A DNA stretch of 37,148 nt from CAYRVX01 sp964642165 (GTDB lineage Bacteria; Planctomycetota; Phycisphaerae; SM23-33), in contig CAZXOC010000035.1 of the NCBI GenBank assembly GCA_964642165.1, positions 1-37,148 on the forward strand, given 5' to 3'. How positions within the stretch are numbered: position 1 is the stretch's first letter; each line of letters begins with the position of its first letter. Made by a program: the position numbers and the translations under genes. Positions 25,214-34,332 of this stretch are shown piece by piece. Below the pieces are notes generated by a model. That model saw nothing but the letters and a program-made list of their open reading frames with translations. It made no database searches and had not been told where the DNA came from.

Positions 25214-27718
25214 TCAATCCAGCGTCGGCAGCTTTGTCTTCTCTATCTGCGCAGAGTAGTCCACGGCCGACGCCGCCGAGCAGGTGAACTTCACACGAAT
25301 GGTCTTCTCGGCCAGGCCGCCGCCAAGCCCGATTGCTTTCCCGGGCACCTTGAAGCGGGTCACGAGCAGCGCCTTGTTCGGGCGCGTGCCGGGCTTGGAC
25401 GTGTCGGTGCGTTTGGGGACGAGGAAAACGCCCGAGCATTCGGCGCCGCGAACCGCAACCGTTCGGGAGCCGACCTGGAGCTCGCCGCCGATCGTGCATC
25501 GGGCCCGGGGATAGCAGCGCGTGCCATAGCGCGCCACCTCACCCTCGCGCTGCCACGGGCTGACATCCTTCACGACGAGCTTCACCTTGTTGTCCAGGTC
25601 CGAGATCTGTCGTGGCCGGCCCTTCCTGTCCTTGCCCTGTCTGACGGTGAACGAGACAAGCTCGCCGCAGACGCGCTGCCTCTGGAGTCCTTCTTCCTGG
25701 AGGACGGTGGGGCAGTCCAGCACGAAGTCGGCAGCGGTTTTCTTGGCCCCGTAGACGAACCGGCCCCCCAGGACGGCCCGGCCGGCGTAGAAGCTCGGCC
25801 ACTTGGCGTCATTCTCATCGCGGAAGGTGGCCTTGACCGTTACGTACCTCTCGGTGCCCATGTCGAACACCTGTCCCTCGGCCGGCCAGGCCAGCGGCGG
25901 GCCGTCGTAGGGCTTGCGCTTGCGGGGCGGCCTGGCCTCTTCGACGTACTCGGGCCATGGCTTGGTGGCGGTCAGGTCCAGCAGCAGCGCGTAGCCGTCC
26001 ATCAGCCCGCCGCCGAACGTCGGCTGGACCGCGTTCTTCAGCGGGGGGGGAACGGCCTTCCCGTCGATCTTCTCCTCCGGGAGCGCGCCGGTCAGGCACA
26101 GCAGCATAGGCCGTCCGTTGGACCGGCCCGTGGCGAACGCCCAGCCGTCGACCATATCGTTGCAGCCGCCCACCGCCACCCGCGTGCCGCAGGCGGGCAT
26201 CGGCGAGAAGAACCGGTAGCCGGTGAGGTTCGGGTCCGTCACCACGATACTGCTGGCGGACTCCACGTCCGAGAGCGCATTGCTCAGCGCCACGATCTTC
26301 GTCAACGCCTGCCACACGATGGACCCGTCGACCGCGCGGGCCATGTCCTGGATCCGCCACGCCGACGTCCGCGTCGAGGCGACCACGTTGTGGTCGGGCC
26401 CCATCTTGATCACGCTGACGCACGTGGACATGGGCGTGTGACCGAGCCGGTTGGGGACGTAGCGCTCGATGTCGTACGGGTAGCGGAACATCGCGTTGTT
26501 CCCGCCGTGGCTCCACGTCGAGACGATCAGGTTGCCGGCGTCGTCGTAGACGCACTTCCGCACGGCCGAGTCTGCGACCAGGCGAAGCGAATCGACGCCC
26601 ACGAACGGACCACGCCACCCGTACAGGTGCTTGTGGGTCGTGCCGTCGGGGTTGTAGACGTACAGGCGCGGGTTGCGGTACGGCTCCCGCCCGGTCCCGC
26701 TCATCCAATCGCCCACTCGAATGTATCGCCCGTCGACGGGGTTGACGGCCAGGCCGCTGACCACGCGCGTGTTCTGGATGGAGACGGCCCGGACGCACCG
26801 CCCGGCGGGGGTGTACGTGCGGAGGCCGGGGCCGTGCAACGATATCGTTCCGTCGTTCAGAACGCGCAGGCTCGGGGCGATGCTCCAGCCATTGAGGTCG
26901 CGAAGCCACTCCACCTTCGAGAGGTCCGGGCTCCAGCGCGCCAGGTACGTGTGCCGACACCCGAACGTCGAGTCCGTCACCCCCTTGGGGTCCGGCACGG
27001 TCTCGGTCTCGAACCGGCCGCAGAGCTTCGCGATCCTCTCGGTCGCCGTTCCGGCGATATAGACCGCGCCGTCCTTGCCCAACGCGGCGGCCGTGATCGA
27101 ACCCGCGCCGCGCGGCAGCCGGCAGAACTTGCCAACTGTCTTCAGGTCCGGGCTGAGCACCGCCAGGAAACCGGTTGCCTCCGGCTGGAACCAGCTCAGC
27201 TTGCGGTACATGACCTGGCTCTCGACCGTCTGGCCCCCTTCGCCCCATTGCATCCCCCGCGGGCACGATCGGATCGCCTGGGTCACCTCCTTCTGCTTCC
27301 GCTTGATCTGCTCCTTCGTCGGCGGCTCCTCCAGGGCGGACCGGCCCGCCAGGCCGCCCGGGTCCGAGCCGATGGCCTTGTCCGGGTCCGGCACGGCCAC
27401 CTTGCCGGTGTCCTTTGCCCCCAGGCCCCGGTACGCCGAGAAGCGAGGCAGAGGGGGTATGTCCGTGCCGATCGCCTTGGCCTTCACGCCGCGAAGCGTG
27501 ATGTCCGCGTCCAACGTCACGCCGCAGACGAGGATGTCGCCGCTAGGCAGGAAGATACCCGCCGACAGCCATTCGCTGCCCTTGCCCCCCACGAAGGTCG
27601 CCGTCACCACCTTGGCGGGGTTGGGTGACTCGCGCGTCCGCGCCTCGCACGGCCGCATCCCGCTATGCCATGCGGATACGAGTAACAACACCACCAGCCT
27701 CGCAATACGTCTTGTCAT
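25214..27718 (-). CDS. Exported propeller-like protein of unknown function
   Basis: 834 residues from ATG 27718, preceded by GAAGGGCGTAGC. The open frame extends to 28561, but that extension runs antisense-like through another fragment and lacks a leader. MTRRIARLVVLLLVSAWHSG is the signal peptide. Repeated strand motifs such as AALGKDGAVYIAGTATERI, LRVLNDGTISLHGPGLRTY and KCVYDDAGNLIVSTWSHGG suggest an NHL/SMP-30-like beta-propeller over residues 40-540. The last 250 or so residues form a beta domain (FDMGTERYVTVKATF, FTCSAASAVDYSAQIEKTKL). No catalytic residues can be named. Proteins of this kind are common in planctomycete exported repertoires. It is cotranscribed with the downstream hydrolase. 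Confidence 0.78.
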   Translation of the reverse strand: MTRRIARLVVLLLVSAWHSGMRPCEARTRESPNPAKVVTATFVGGKGSEWLSAGIFLPSGDILVCGVTLDADITLRGVKAKAIGTDIPPLPRFSAYRGLGAKDTGKVAVPDPDKAIGSDPGGLAGRSALEEPPTKEQIKRKQKEVTQAIRSCPRGMQWGEGGQTVESQVMYRKLSWFQPEATGFLAVLSPDLKTVGKFCRLPRGAGSITAAALGKDGAVYIAGTATERIAKLCGRFETETVPDPKGVTDSTFGCRHTYLARWSPDLSKVEWLRDLNGWSIAPSLRVLNDGTISLHGPGLRTYTPAGRCVRAVSIQNTRVVSGLAVNPVDGRYIRVGDWMSGTGREPYRNPRLYVYNPDGTTHKHLYGWRGPFVGVDSLRLVADSAVRKCVYDDAGNLIVSTWSHGGNNAMFRYPYDIERYVPNRLGHTPMSTCVSVIKMGPDHNVVASTRTSAWRIQDMARAVDGSIVWQALTKIVALSNALSDVESASSIVVTDPNLTGYRFFSPMPACGTRVAVGGCNDMVDGWAFATGRSNGRPMLLCLTGALPEEKIDGKAVPPPLKNAVQPTFGGGLMDGYALLLDLTATKPWPEYVEEARPPRKRKPYDGPPLAWPAEGQVFDMGTERYVTVKATFRDENDAKWPSFYAGRAVLGGRFVYGAKKTAADFVLDCPTVLQEEGLQRQRVCGELVSFTVRQGKDRKGRPRQISDLDNKVKLVVKDVSPWQREGEVARYGTRCYPRARCTIGGELQVGSRTVAVRGAECSGVFLVPKRTDTSKPGTRPNKALLVTRFKVPGKAIGLGGGLAEKTIRVKFTCSAASAVDYSAQIEKTKLPTLD

Positions 27719-27876
27719 GCTACGCCCTTCGTTCGGTTCAGACCGGCCGCTCGTGTCCCTCGGGAGCCCCGGGTGCCGGCCGAAGCTGCGACACAGCCGT
27801 CGCCTTGTGTCCACGTATTCAACCGGTGGAACACATGAACGGTTTGCGGCAATTGCGGGCCGTCTGTCGATCTCTC
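27719..27876. other. Short intergenic stretch
   Basis: 158 bases between the propeller gene start and the stop of the glycoside-hydrolase-like fragment. It should hold the promoter of the propeller-hydrolase pair, but no clear boxes are seen. Confidence 0.3.
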
Positions 27877-28620
27877 TCAGGACCCCCTTCCGTTCGGGCG
27901 CAGCGCTGAGCGGGAGTCGGCTCCGTGGCGGGTGACGACCTCCCAGACGAATCGGTATATCCGTCGGACGATCGGCCAGACGTCGGCAGTGCCGGCGGGC
28001 CGGACCCGTCGGTTGCTCTCCATCACATCCATCAGGACCTGGATCGTGGCCCTGGCCTCGGTGGCAAGCTCGGGCCTGACGGCCCCTTTGCGCCGCGGAT
28101 CGGCCAGCGCGGCACGCAGGTGCAGGACGGCTTCGGTGATCTGGAGCCCTTCCCGGAAGGCCTCGATTTGTGGGCTGGGCGCGGCGCCGTCGGGACCGGG
28201 CGAAACGAACGGACCTCCGCTGGGGTGGATGTTGCCGAAGCTCACGTACGAGCGTATCGGCCGGCGCCGCTTGCCGTCGGCGGTCGGCCAGGACCAGCCG
28301 TCGAAGCTCAGGAAGCCGCTGCCGCTGTAGTTCGCCGCAATCCGTCCCAGCGGCGCCATCGTCAGGTAGTCCGTGGGGGCCGACGTTACGCCGTCTCGCT
28401 TGAGGACGTCGATGGGAGCGTCCTTCACCAACAGGCGCCGCGAGTAGTTCCGCCGCACCACGTTGGCGTAGCCGACCACCACCCCGCCGGCGGGCTGAGT
28501 TCTGTCCTCCGGCGTCCGGCCCCACTTGCGGACACTGCCGCAGTGCGTCAAGACGCGCCACTGCATGTCCGGTGCGACCTTCTTGAAGAACGCCACGATC
28601 TCCGCATCGGGCAGCCGGTA
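27877..28620 (-). pseudogene. C-terminal fragment of a DUF4091/GH123-like protein
   Basis: The minus frame is open from 28755 to the stop at 27877, but convincing protein begins only near 28620 (LPDAEIVAFFKKVAPDMQWR). The end has the feel of the DUF4091 C-terminal region of GH123-like glycosidases: GSGFLSFDGWSWP, then FVSPGPDGAAPSPQIEAFRE and GLQITEAVLHL. The expected N-terminal domains and signal peptide are missing. Upstream of 28620 the minus-strand translation turns to low-meaning sequence, while the plus strand encodes a PQQ-protein end. I read this as a decayed gene joined to another at a deletion or rearrangement. A short functional protein cannot be excluded. Confidence 0.6.
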
Positions 28621-28710
28621 GTCGGCGGAATCGCTGTCGCGAACGGTCGCGTCTATGTGTCTGGCCGCGACGGCAGCCTCACCTGCTTTGCCTCGCCCCC
28701 CGGCAGTTGA
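28612..28710 (+). pseudogene. C-terminal remnant of a PQQ-repeat protein
   Basis: Only the last 32 codons are protein-like: PVVGGIAVANGRVYVSGRDG then SLTCFASPPGS and a TGA stop at 28708-28710. This matches the last blade of PQQ/BamB-like propellers (a P-V-A-G-R-V-Y-V pattern followed by DG-L-C-F). Upstream the frame is the shadow of the minus-strand fragment. It points convergently at the glycoside hydrolase gene, whose stop is 31 bases away. It is too short to be functional and marks a breakpoint near 28610-28620. Confidence 0.6.
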
Positions 28711-28741
28711 GGCTGGATGACGCCTACATCGCTCGGGCAAC

Positions 28742-31300
28742 TCAATCGCACTCAACCACGAGGCTGCTCATTCCCAGCAGGTAGCCCGCGTGCTCGGCGC
28801 CGGCCACCCGAAAGACCAGCTTGTTCTCGACCTTCATGTCAGCCACTCGTACGGGCAGCCGCCGAATCCACGGACAGTTTTCCGGGGTGATGCAGCTCGG
28901 CATCGCGTAGGTATTGCCGTTGAGTGTCACGACGCCTTCGTCGCGGCCGAGGCGCTCTGCCACAAACTTGATCCACGCTCGCCGCGCCTTGCCAAGTGTC
29001 GCCGCGTCGATGGATATGGATTCCTCCACAGGCGCCGCCGACGTGACGTCCGCGAGGATCTTCCTGCCGAATACCTGCCTGCGGCGGACCTGTGGTTGCT
29101 CCACCGGCTCGCCCGTCAGCGGCAGCGTGACGGCAACGGCCGCGTGCGGAGCAAGCGCCTCGCGTAGCGAGAACGAACCGTCCGTCCCGTTCCACTTGAC
29201 CTCCGCTTCGGACACACCCGGCCGCCCTGTCTGCTTGTCTATGGCCATGCGGCGAAGAGTGGCCTGCCGGGTGAACCGGGTTCCTGCCGGCGCGGCGATA
29301 CTGACGGAAACCACTCGCGGCGAGGCGTGGTCGCTCAGCAGCGCGACGACCAACTCCTTGCGCTGGGGCATCTCCTTGGGGCGTGGGTTATTCGGATCGG
29401 TGCCGTCGATGCTCGCCACGGCGTAGACGAAGGGGTCGTCGCAGACCACGTGTACCAGCCGACCACGGAGGTTCTTGAGGATTTCGAACATGACCCCCTG
29501 CCCGCTATCGGACCACCAGTAGCCGAAATGCGCGAAGGCCCTGGCCTTATCTGGCACGTATTGCAGCGCGTGCAGCATCTTGCGGATCGACCATCGGAAC
29601 TTGTTGAGGTCCGCGTATGCCTCGCCGCTGAGGTCGGCCGCCTTCGGGTATGCCTGCGGGTCGGTCTGGGCGCCCTGCTCGGTGTTGACGAAGCGAAGCC
29701 ACTTATCGTGCGTCGCAACGGCGTAGGCTTCGACGACCTCGTAGTTAGCGGCCAGCTTCAGCGGATCGCTGCCGTAATCGTGGTCGTGCACGCCGTCGAT
29801 GTACTGGATGCCGGCATCGATGGCCGGCTTGTACAGCAGCTGCCAGGCGGCCCAGTGGTCTTCGCTCGGGCGGAAGCCCCACCCGGCGTAGTACGTCGCC
29901 TCGGGCATCGCCGTCTTGAGCGCCTTGCCGAAGGCCAGCATCGGCTCGACGTACAGCTTCAGCATCCCGGCACCCGCCCAGTACGTGAACTGCGTCTCGT
30001 CGTAGATGTGCCAAGGCGTGAAGGCCGTGAGGGTCTCCTCCTTGGTGACCGTTCGGGGCTTCTTCGTCTTCGGGTCGCGCTGCTTGACTTGGCGCGTGAT
30101 CTTGTAGGGTTGCCCGTCCTTGACGTCATCCGGCGGGTGGAGACTTGGCTGCCATCCGCGGCGGTTATAGGGCACCGCGTGAACGGGCGAACAGGCGTTG
30201 CCGCGCTCGTCGCGGCCGCGTCGCCACTCTTGTCGGCTGCGGCACCACTGCCACGGCGACGCGTGGAACTGCCGCGTCCACTTCAGGTGGGGGGCGACCT
30301 GCCCGTCGTGCTTGATGTGGACAGGCGCGCCCTCTGCCGCCCCGCTAACGTCGTAGTAGTTTGGGTTGAAGCTGATGCGGTTGCGGTTGGCCCAGTTCAG
30401 GTACGGTTCGTTCCAGAACTCGACGTAGAGCTTCTTGCCAGCGGCCTTCGCCGCCGCAGCCCAGGCGGTTGCCGCGTCGGCGCAGCGCTTCTGCCAGCCC
30501 TCCTGAAGGCGCACGGCCGCCTGTGTCCGCTCGCCCCAGCAGTGTATCTGCATGTGCGTGACCTCGTCGCCTCCGCCCGGTGTGCCGAATAGGTGTCGTT
30601 GCATCGCCATGCGGTACTTCCGCAAGTTGGTCTTGTTGCGCTGGGCGTACGTGCCGAACAAGCCCGCCGGAATCACCCGCGTGCCGTTGACGTCCAGCAG
30701 CTTGCCCGTGACGGACACGGCCACCGGCTTCGGGGACGCGGCCGGCAGCGGCACGACACTCAGATCCTCAAGGACGAACTCGACGTTGCCGATGCCAAGT
30801 GGATTGACGCAGCCAACCGCGACGGCGGCGATCGCGCCGACGTCCAGGATGCCGTTCTCGTCGTGCTGCGTGCCGCCCGTCGGCGTGTACCACTCGCAAA
30901 GGCGGAAGTCCTCGAACCGGGCGAGGCCAACGTTTGTCTTCTGCGTCAGGTCGGCCGCCCAGCCGTGAGCGTACCACGTGCCGTCGGCCTCCTTCAGCGC
31001 CACGTACACCCCAGTGCGGGACGTCGGCTTGGCCGCCAGGACGGTCAGCCGCACGGCACCGTACTTGCTCAGGTCGCGCGGTGCAGGGAAGGCCAGCACG
31101 CGCCACCGGGCATTGTTCCAGTTGACGCGCTTCGTACCCATGTCGAGGCGAAAGAGCTGGCCTTCGGCAGTTAGGGTGGCGTCTTCAAAGGCCTGGTGGG
31201 CCAGGTCGGCCAGCCGTTCGGCGGCGACCTTCTCGGCGCCAGCAGCCGCCATAGTTGTAGCCGCAAGGAACAGCAGGCTCTTCAGGATGGGTGTATTCAT
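28742..31300 (-). CDS. Exported clan GH-A-like glycoside hydrolase
   Basis: 852 residues from ATG 31300, with AAGGAG five bases upstream. MNTPILKSLLFLAATTMAAAGA is a Sec signal. Residues about 25-185 are a beta-sandwich that may bind carbohydrate (FRLDMGTKRVNWNN, VEFVLEDLSVVPL). The barrel follows, with LYVEFWNEPYLNW carrying acid/base candidate Glu298 in the typical NEP motif, and FVNTEQGAQTD carrying nucleophile candidate Glu541. The C-terminal 250 residues are beta domains. The layout recalls agarase/porphyranase-type (GH86-like) and related GH-A enzymes, but the substrate cannot be told. The region upstream is a junction with recombinase debris, so its promoter must lie within about 190 bases. 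Confidence 0.78.
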   Translation of the reverse strand: MNTPILKSLLFLAATTMAAAGAEKVAAERLADLAHQAFEDATLTAEGQLFRLDMGTKRVNWNNARWRVLAFPAPRDLSKYGAVRLTVLAAKPTSRTGVYVALKEADGTWYAHGWAADLTQKTNVGLARFEDFRLCEWYTPTGGTQHDENGILDVGAIAAVAVGCVNPLGIGNVEFVLEDLSVVPLPAASPKPVAVSVTGKLLDVNGTRVIPAGLFGTYAQRNKTNLRKYRMAMQRHLFGTPGGGDEVTHMQIHCWGERTQAAVRLQEGWQKRCADAATAWAAAAKAAGKKLYVEFWNEPYLNWANRNRISFNPNYYDVSGAAEGAPVHIKHDGQVAPHLKWTRQFHASPWQWCRSRQEWRRGRDERGNACSPVHAVPYNRRGWQPSLHPPDDVKDGQPYKITRQVKQRDPKTKKPRTVTKEETLTAFTPWHIYDETQFTYWAGAGMLKLYVEPMLAFGKALKTAMPEATYYAGWGFRPSEDHWAAWQLLYKPAIDAGIQYIDGVHDHDYGSDPLKLAANYEVVEAYAVATHDKWLRFVNTEQGAQTDPQAYPKAADLSGEAYADLNKFRWSIRKMLHALQYVPDKARAFAHFGYWWSDSGQGVMFEILKNLRGRLVHVVCDDPFVYAVASIDGTDPNNPRPKEMPQRKELVVALLSDHASPRVVSVSIAAPAGTRFTRQATLRRMAIDKQTGRPGVSEAEVKWNGTDGSFSLREALAPHAAVAVTLPLTGEPVEQPQVRRRQVFGRKILADVTSAAPVEESISIDAATLGKARRAWIKFVAERLGRDEGVVTLNGNTYAMPSCITPENCPWIRRLPVRVADMKVENKLVFRVAGAEHAGYLLGMSSLVVECD

Positions 31301-31485
31301 GACATCTCCTTTGCAGTGGAAGTCACAGCGCCATGGGCGTATGGTCCCAAGACTCAGCCGCGGTCGAAGTCGCTTGGTATAGAGCAGTTCGGTGGAGTCC
31401 AGGATCGTCCTCTTCGGCCTGCCGTGACGGCAGATGAGACGGTAGAATACCACGCATGGTCGTCCAAGCATGGCAGTTCCTCGTC
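31301..31485. other. Intergenic stretch upstream of the glycoside hydrolase gene
   Basis: 185 bases between the glycoside hydrolase start and the degraded recombinase. It must include the promoter of the hydrolase gene. No gene, repeat or confident promoter boxes were recognised. Confidence 0.3.
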
Positions 31486-32190
31486 TTTGCGCTGACTGGC
31501 TGAGTCGAGAACAGCAAGGTATCGTACCCGGTCCATCGCCGCATTCCACCGCCCCTCCAGTTCATCCGCAACCAGGCGGTTCTCGGGGTCCACGGCGTCG
31601 TACTGCTTCCAGGCACGTTGGGCGGCGTACCGGGCAGCCTTCAGATCCAGTTGCAGTGCACCGAGAACCTGATCCTGCTGCTGACGGTGTTCTTGCCCAA
31701 CCAATAGGGCCGCCTCTACGGCGCCGGGGCGAACCACGCGAAGGACCTCACGGCTGACCGCTTCGTTCACCGGGGTGCCCCCGAAGCTGATGCACCTGGG
31801 GTCCCCAACGTCCAGATACCCCCGCTGGCAGGCGTAGCGGAGGGCTTCTCCTCCTCGACCGGTGTAGAGCACCGCCAGCTTTCTGCCGCATCGGCGACAA
31901 CGCAGTAAACCGGCCAGGAGGGCTGGTCCACGCCGCGCGGCTCCAGGGGTCTCCCCGTCCGCCCTCAATACGTTCTTTGCGATCATCGATTGGATCCGCT
32001 GGAACTGCTCCCAGGCAATGTATCCCTCGTGGTGTTCCGGAATCAAGGACAGCCACTCGTCCATGCGTCGTTGACGGATAGTCTTGCACGCTTTTCCGTC
32101 GCGGAAGTGCGATCGGGTCTCCCTCTTGCCGTAGGCATACGCTGTCCCCCCGAGAAATCCCATCTGGGTTCCCGGCATAGATCGTGGCAC
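31486..32190 (-). pseudogene. Remnant of a large serine recombinase
   Basis: The reading frame (open 32241 to 31354) contains the middle of a large serine recombinase but neither end. The 'recombinase' domain is seen in MGFLGGTAYAYGKRETR and LSLIPEHHEGYIAWEQFQRI. The zinc-ribbon domain is seen in GLLRCRRCGRKLAVLYTGR and LRYACQ...DPRCIS. A helical coiled stretch (LDLKAARYAAQRAWKQYD) follows. The N-terminal catalytic resolvase domain with its active Ser is absent. After VRYLAVLDSASQRK the sequence no longer looks like the family. It is therefore a dead fragment of a phage, ICE or transposon integrase, lying directly next to the split transposase. Confidence 0.75.
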
Positions 32191-32863
32191 GTCGGAGGCG
32201 CCCATGGATGCCCGGAATCGCGGCCTGTTCGAAGCCAACACGCGACCGTTGACAGCCAGATGCTGACGTGGACGGGCCGGTGATTGAGGGGCGCGCGGAG
32301 AGATCCCCGTGGCTGTGCCAGGGAGAGCAGCCCCCTCTGCTGCTACGCCGCAACGCGCTGATAGCGATGATGCAGTCCACCAAGGATCGCCGTGGAGATC
32401 AGCTTGGTCGGGCCAGTGATGGGAACATCGGCCTTCGGCTGCGGAATCGGCGTGTCACCGTCGAGGCCCTGGTGCGGCCGGGCGACATGGTAGTAGTCCT
32501 CGATGAACTCTCTCAGCAGCCGCTCCAGATGGCTCTGGCTCAAGACGATCACATGGTCCAGAAGCTCTCGGCGTAGGGTGCCCCCGAATCCTTCGACGAA
32601 CGGATTCTGCCAGGGGCAGCGATAGGCTGCTCGCACTTCCTCGATGTCGCAAGAGTCGAGGAACTGCCGCACCCCGTGGCCGTAGATACCATCGTTGTCT
32701 CGGAAGAGGAACCGAGGCTGCTGGTCATAGGGCATCGCTTCCCGCAGTTGCTGAATCACCCATCGCATCGACGGGCTTGACGTGATCGCGAAGTGAACGA
32801 CTCTGCGCCGACCGTGATGCAGAACCACGAAGACGTACAGCCTGGCGAATCGGATCGTGTGGA

Positions 32864-32904
32864 GCCGGGTAGGCGGGTGACGTTGCCGTCACCCGCCCCC
32901 CTAA
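32864..32904 (-). ncRNA. Group II intron domain VI and 3' end
   Basis: An 11-bp stem GGCGGGTGACG with a GCAA tetraloop (32872-32897), followed by TACCCGGC. The A at 32870 is the likely branch-point adenosine, about seven bases before the proposed 3' splice site. This resembles the CCTACCC ends of known bacterial group II introns. Confidence 0.7.
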
Positions 32905-32938
32905 GAACCGTGCGTGATAGTTTCCCATCACACGGCTC
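32905..32938 (-). ncRNA. Group II intron domain V
   Basis: A 34-nt hairpin reading GAGCCGTGTGATGGG then AAACTATCACGCACGGTTC on the minus strand. The two arms (GAGCCGTGTGAT and its partner) pair around a GGAAAC-type loop region with the family's internal bulge. GAGCCG...CGGTTC at the ends is the hallmark of this catalytic domain in chloroplast-like bacterial introns. Confidence 0.9.
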
Positions 32939-32981
32939 AAGCCTCCGGCAAGGCATCGCGAGTCAGCGACACCCGGTACAA

Positions 32982-33143
32982 TCACACGCCTGGCGGTCTC
33001 ACGCCGGCCGCCAGCTCTTGTGCCTTCACGATTCGTTCCTGGAGTTTCCGCACCGACCTCTCGGCCTGGTTCCATGCGATGGAGTTCCAGTCAAGCTGCC
33101 CGGAGACGCGCACGTCAGGCGATGATTCCACCAAAACGCTCAT
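32982..33143 (-). pseudogene. ltrA: N-terminal stub of the group II intron reverse transcriptase
   Basis: 53 codons starting MSVLVESSPDVRVSGQ, with AAAGGAG a few bases upstream. DWNSIAWNQAERSVRKLQER is the conserved opening of LtrA-type intron-encoded proteins (W-x-x-I-x-W, then V-x-K-L-Q-x-R-I). After KAQELAAG the frame ends at once (VRPPGV, stop) and domain V follows. All reverse-transcriptase, maturase and endonuclease domains are gone, most likely by one internal deletion. Confidence 0.8.
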
Positions 33144-33654
33144 GGTTCGCTTTCTCCTTTCTGATGTGGGACTCTTCATACGTTACCGTGATCGGAGACC
33201 AGTCCGAAGTCAGCACGCTTTCGCGTCGAGGCACCACGCCTCTATCCCGGCGATTACAGCCGGGCCTTCGCTTCCTCGGACCTCCTCTACCCACACACCC
33301 ATAAGCATTCCTTGCGGTCTGCTGTCCCGTTGAGGCAGGGGGGTGTAAGGGCTTACCCTGTTCCATTGAGGATGACAGAATGGGTTAGGCTCCGCCTTTC
33401 CGCCGGGGATTGTGTGCCTGCGAGAGTGGGATCACTACGCCTCTCTTCCAATCCCGTGCCTTTTGGCCGAGTGTGTCAGCACGTTTCACTCGTTGACTTT
33501 CACGGCGTTTATCAGCGATTCACATACGTTAGCCATGCCATTCAAGCCTCGCTCCCGCCCGCATTGTGCTTGCAGGCTGAACCGGCCTCGCGGCCGGGCT
33601 GTCGGGCTACTTTGTCCCCAGAGCTATCGCACCGCCGGATTACTCCAGCCGCAC

Positions 33655-33735
33655 GTCTGGGCAGGCTACTGCTGGCAGAACAGCAGGTAAGGTCAATTGT
33701 CAAATAGCCTTACAGTCATCCAAAATGACTTAACA
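33655..33735 (-). other. Unexplained 81-base segment between transposase 5' part and intron
   Basis: On the minus strand three small inverted repeats follow one another: GTCAT-TTTGG-ATGAC, GTAAGG...CCTTAC, and CTGCTG-TTCTGC-CAGCAG. They are neither transposase coding sequence nor recognised intron. They could be a short element or flanking DNA carried with the intron. Confidence 0.5.
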
Positions 33736-34332
33736 GGTCGCAACGGTGAAGAAGTCGATGGCCCAGGAGACGTCCATGTGGTTCCGCAGGAACGGCAGCC
33801 AGGTGGTGGACTTACCTCGAGGGTCCTTGGACTTGACCAAGTACTTACGGATCGTGTCCTCGCACGGCGGGTCGTAGCGAAGACGCAGGAGATTGTCGCG
33901 GATCTGGCCGGCGCCCCAGAGCCGATTCTCCCGGCTGAGCTTGCGGATCAAGTCCTGCATCTCCTGGGAGATGGGAGGTCGGCCGGCCTTGCGTCGCGAC
34001 TTCCATCGCCAGTAGAGCTTGAACGCACGGGTGTGCCAGGCCTTGACGGTGGCGGGCTGCATCAATTGCGCGACCGTCCGCCAAGGCGCCCAGAGCTTTG
34101 ACAAGACGACCCACAGGATCCGAAAGCCGGAAGAAAGCCTGGGCTTGGGATATTGCTTCTGCTCGATTCTCCGCCTGCACATGGCCAGTTGACTCTCGGC
34201 GGCCAGCAGGCGAGCAGCCAGCGATGCGCGGGTTCGGAAGAAGGCGCCGACGAAACAAAGCAGGTAGCCGAGCAGTTCGCCAACGAATCCCAAGGCGTTC
34301 CAGAAGGAGACAAAGAGGTCGAGGACGGGCTT

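Larger units (their letters stand above)
32864..33654 (-). ncRNA. Group II intron (ribozyme), about 790 bases, reverse transcriptase deleted
   Basis: On the minus strand a typical group II 3' end is present: a 34-nt domain V followed by a domain VI hairpin. I place the 5' end at 33654, where GTGCGGC matches the GUGYG consensus of intron starts, and the 3' end near 32864, after CCTACCCGGC. In between are a structured 5' region of about 500 bases, the first 50 or so codons of the intron-encoded protein (33143-32982), and then domain V only about 45 bases later. Full-length introns of this kind carry a reverse transcriptase of over 400 residues there. The ribozyme core may still splice with a protein supplied from elsewhere. 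The 3' boundary is uncertain by about ten bases. Confidence 0.82.

Noticed and set aside
25184..27628. 814-codon plus-strand frame opposite the propeller gene
   Set aside because: Shadow frame; no leader, no family features, spans gene boundaries.
27719..28561. 281-residue N-terminal extension of the propeller gene
   Set aside because: It is arginine-rich, low-meaning translation overlapping the DUF4091-like fragment in another frame; the leader starts at 27718.
32872..32897. Strong hairpin as a transcription terminator
   Set aside because: No U-tract follows; its place directly after domain V and its GCAA loop identify it as intron domain VI.
33312..33707. Plus-strand open frame within the intron
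   Set aside because: It lies antisense to the structured 5' part of the group II intron and has no protein features.
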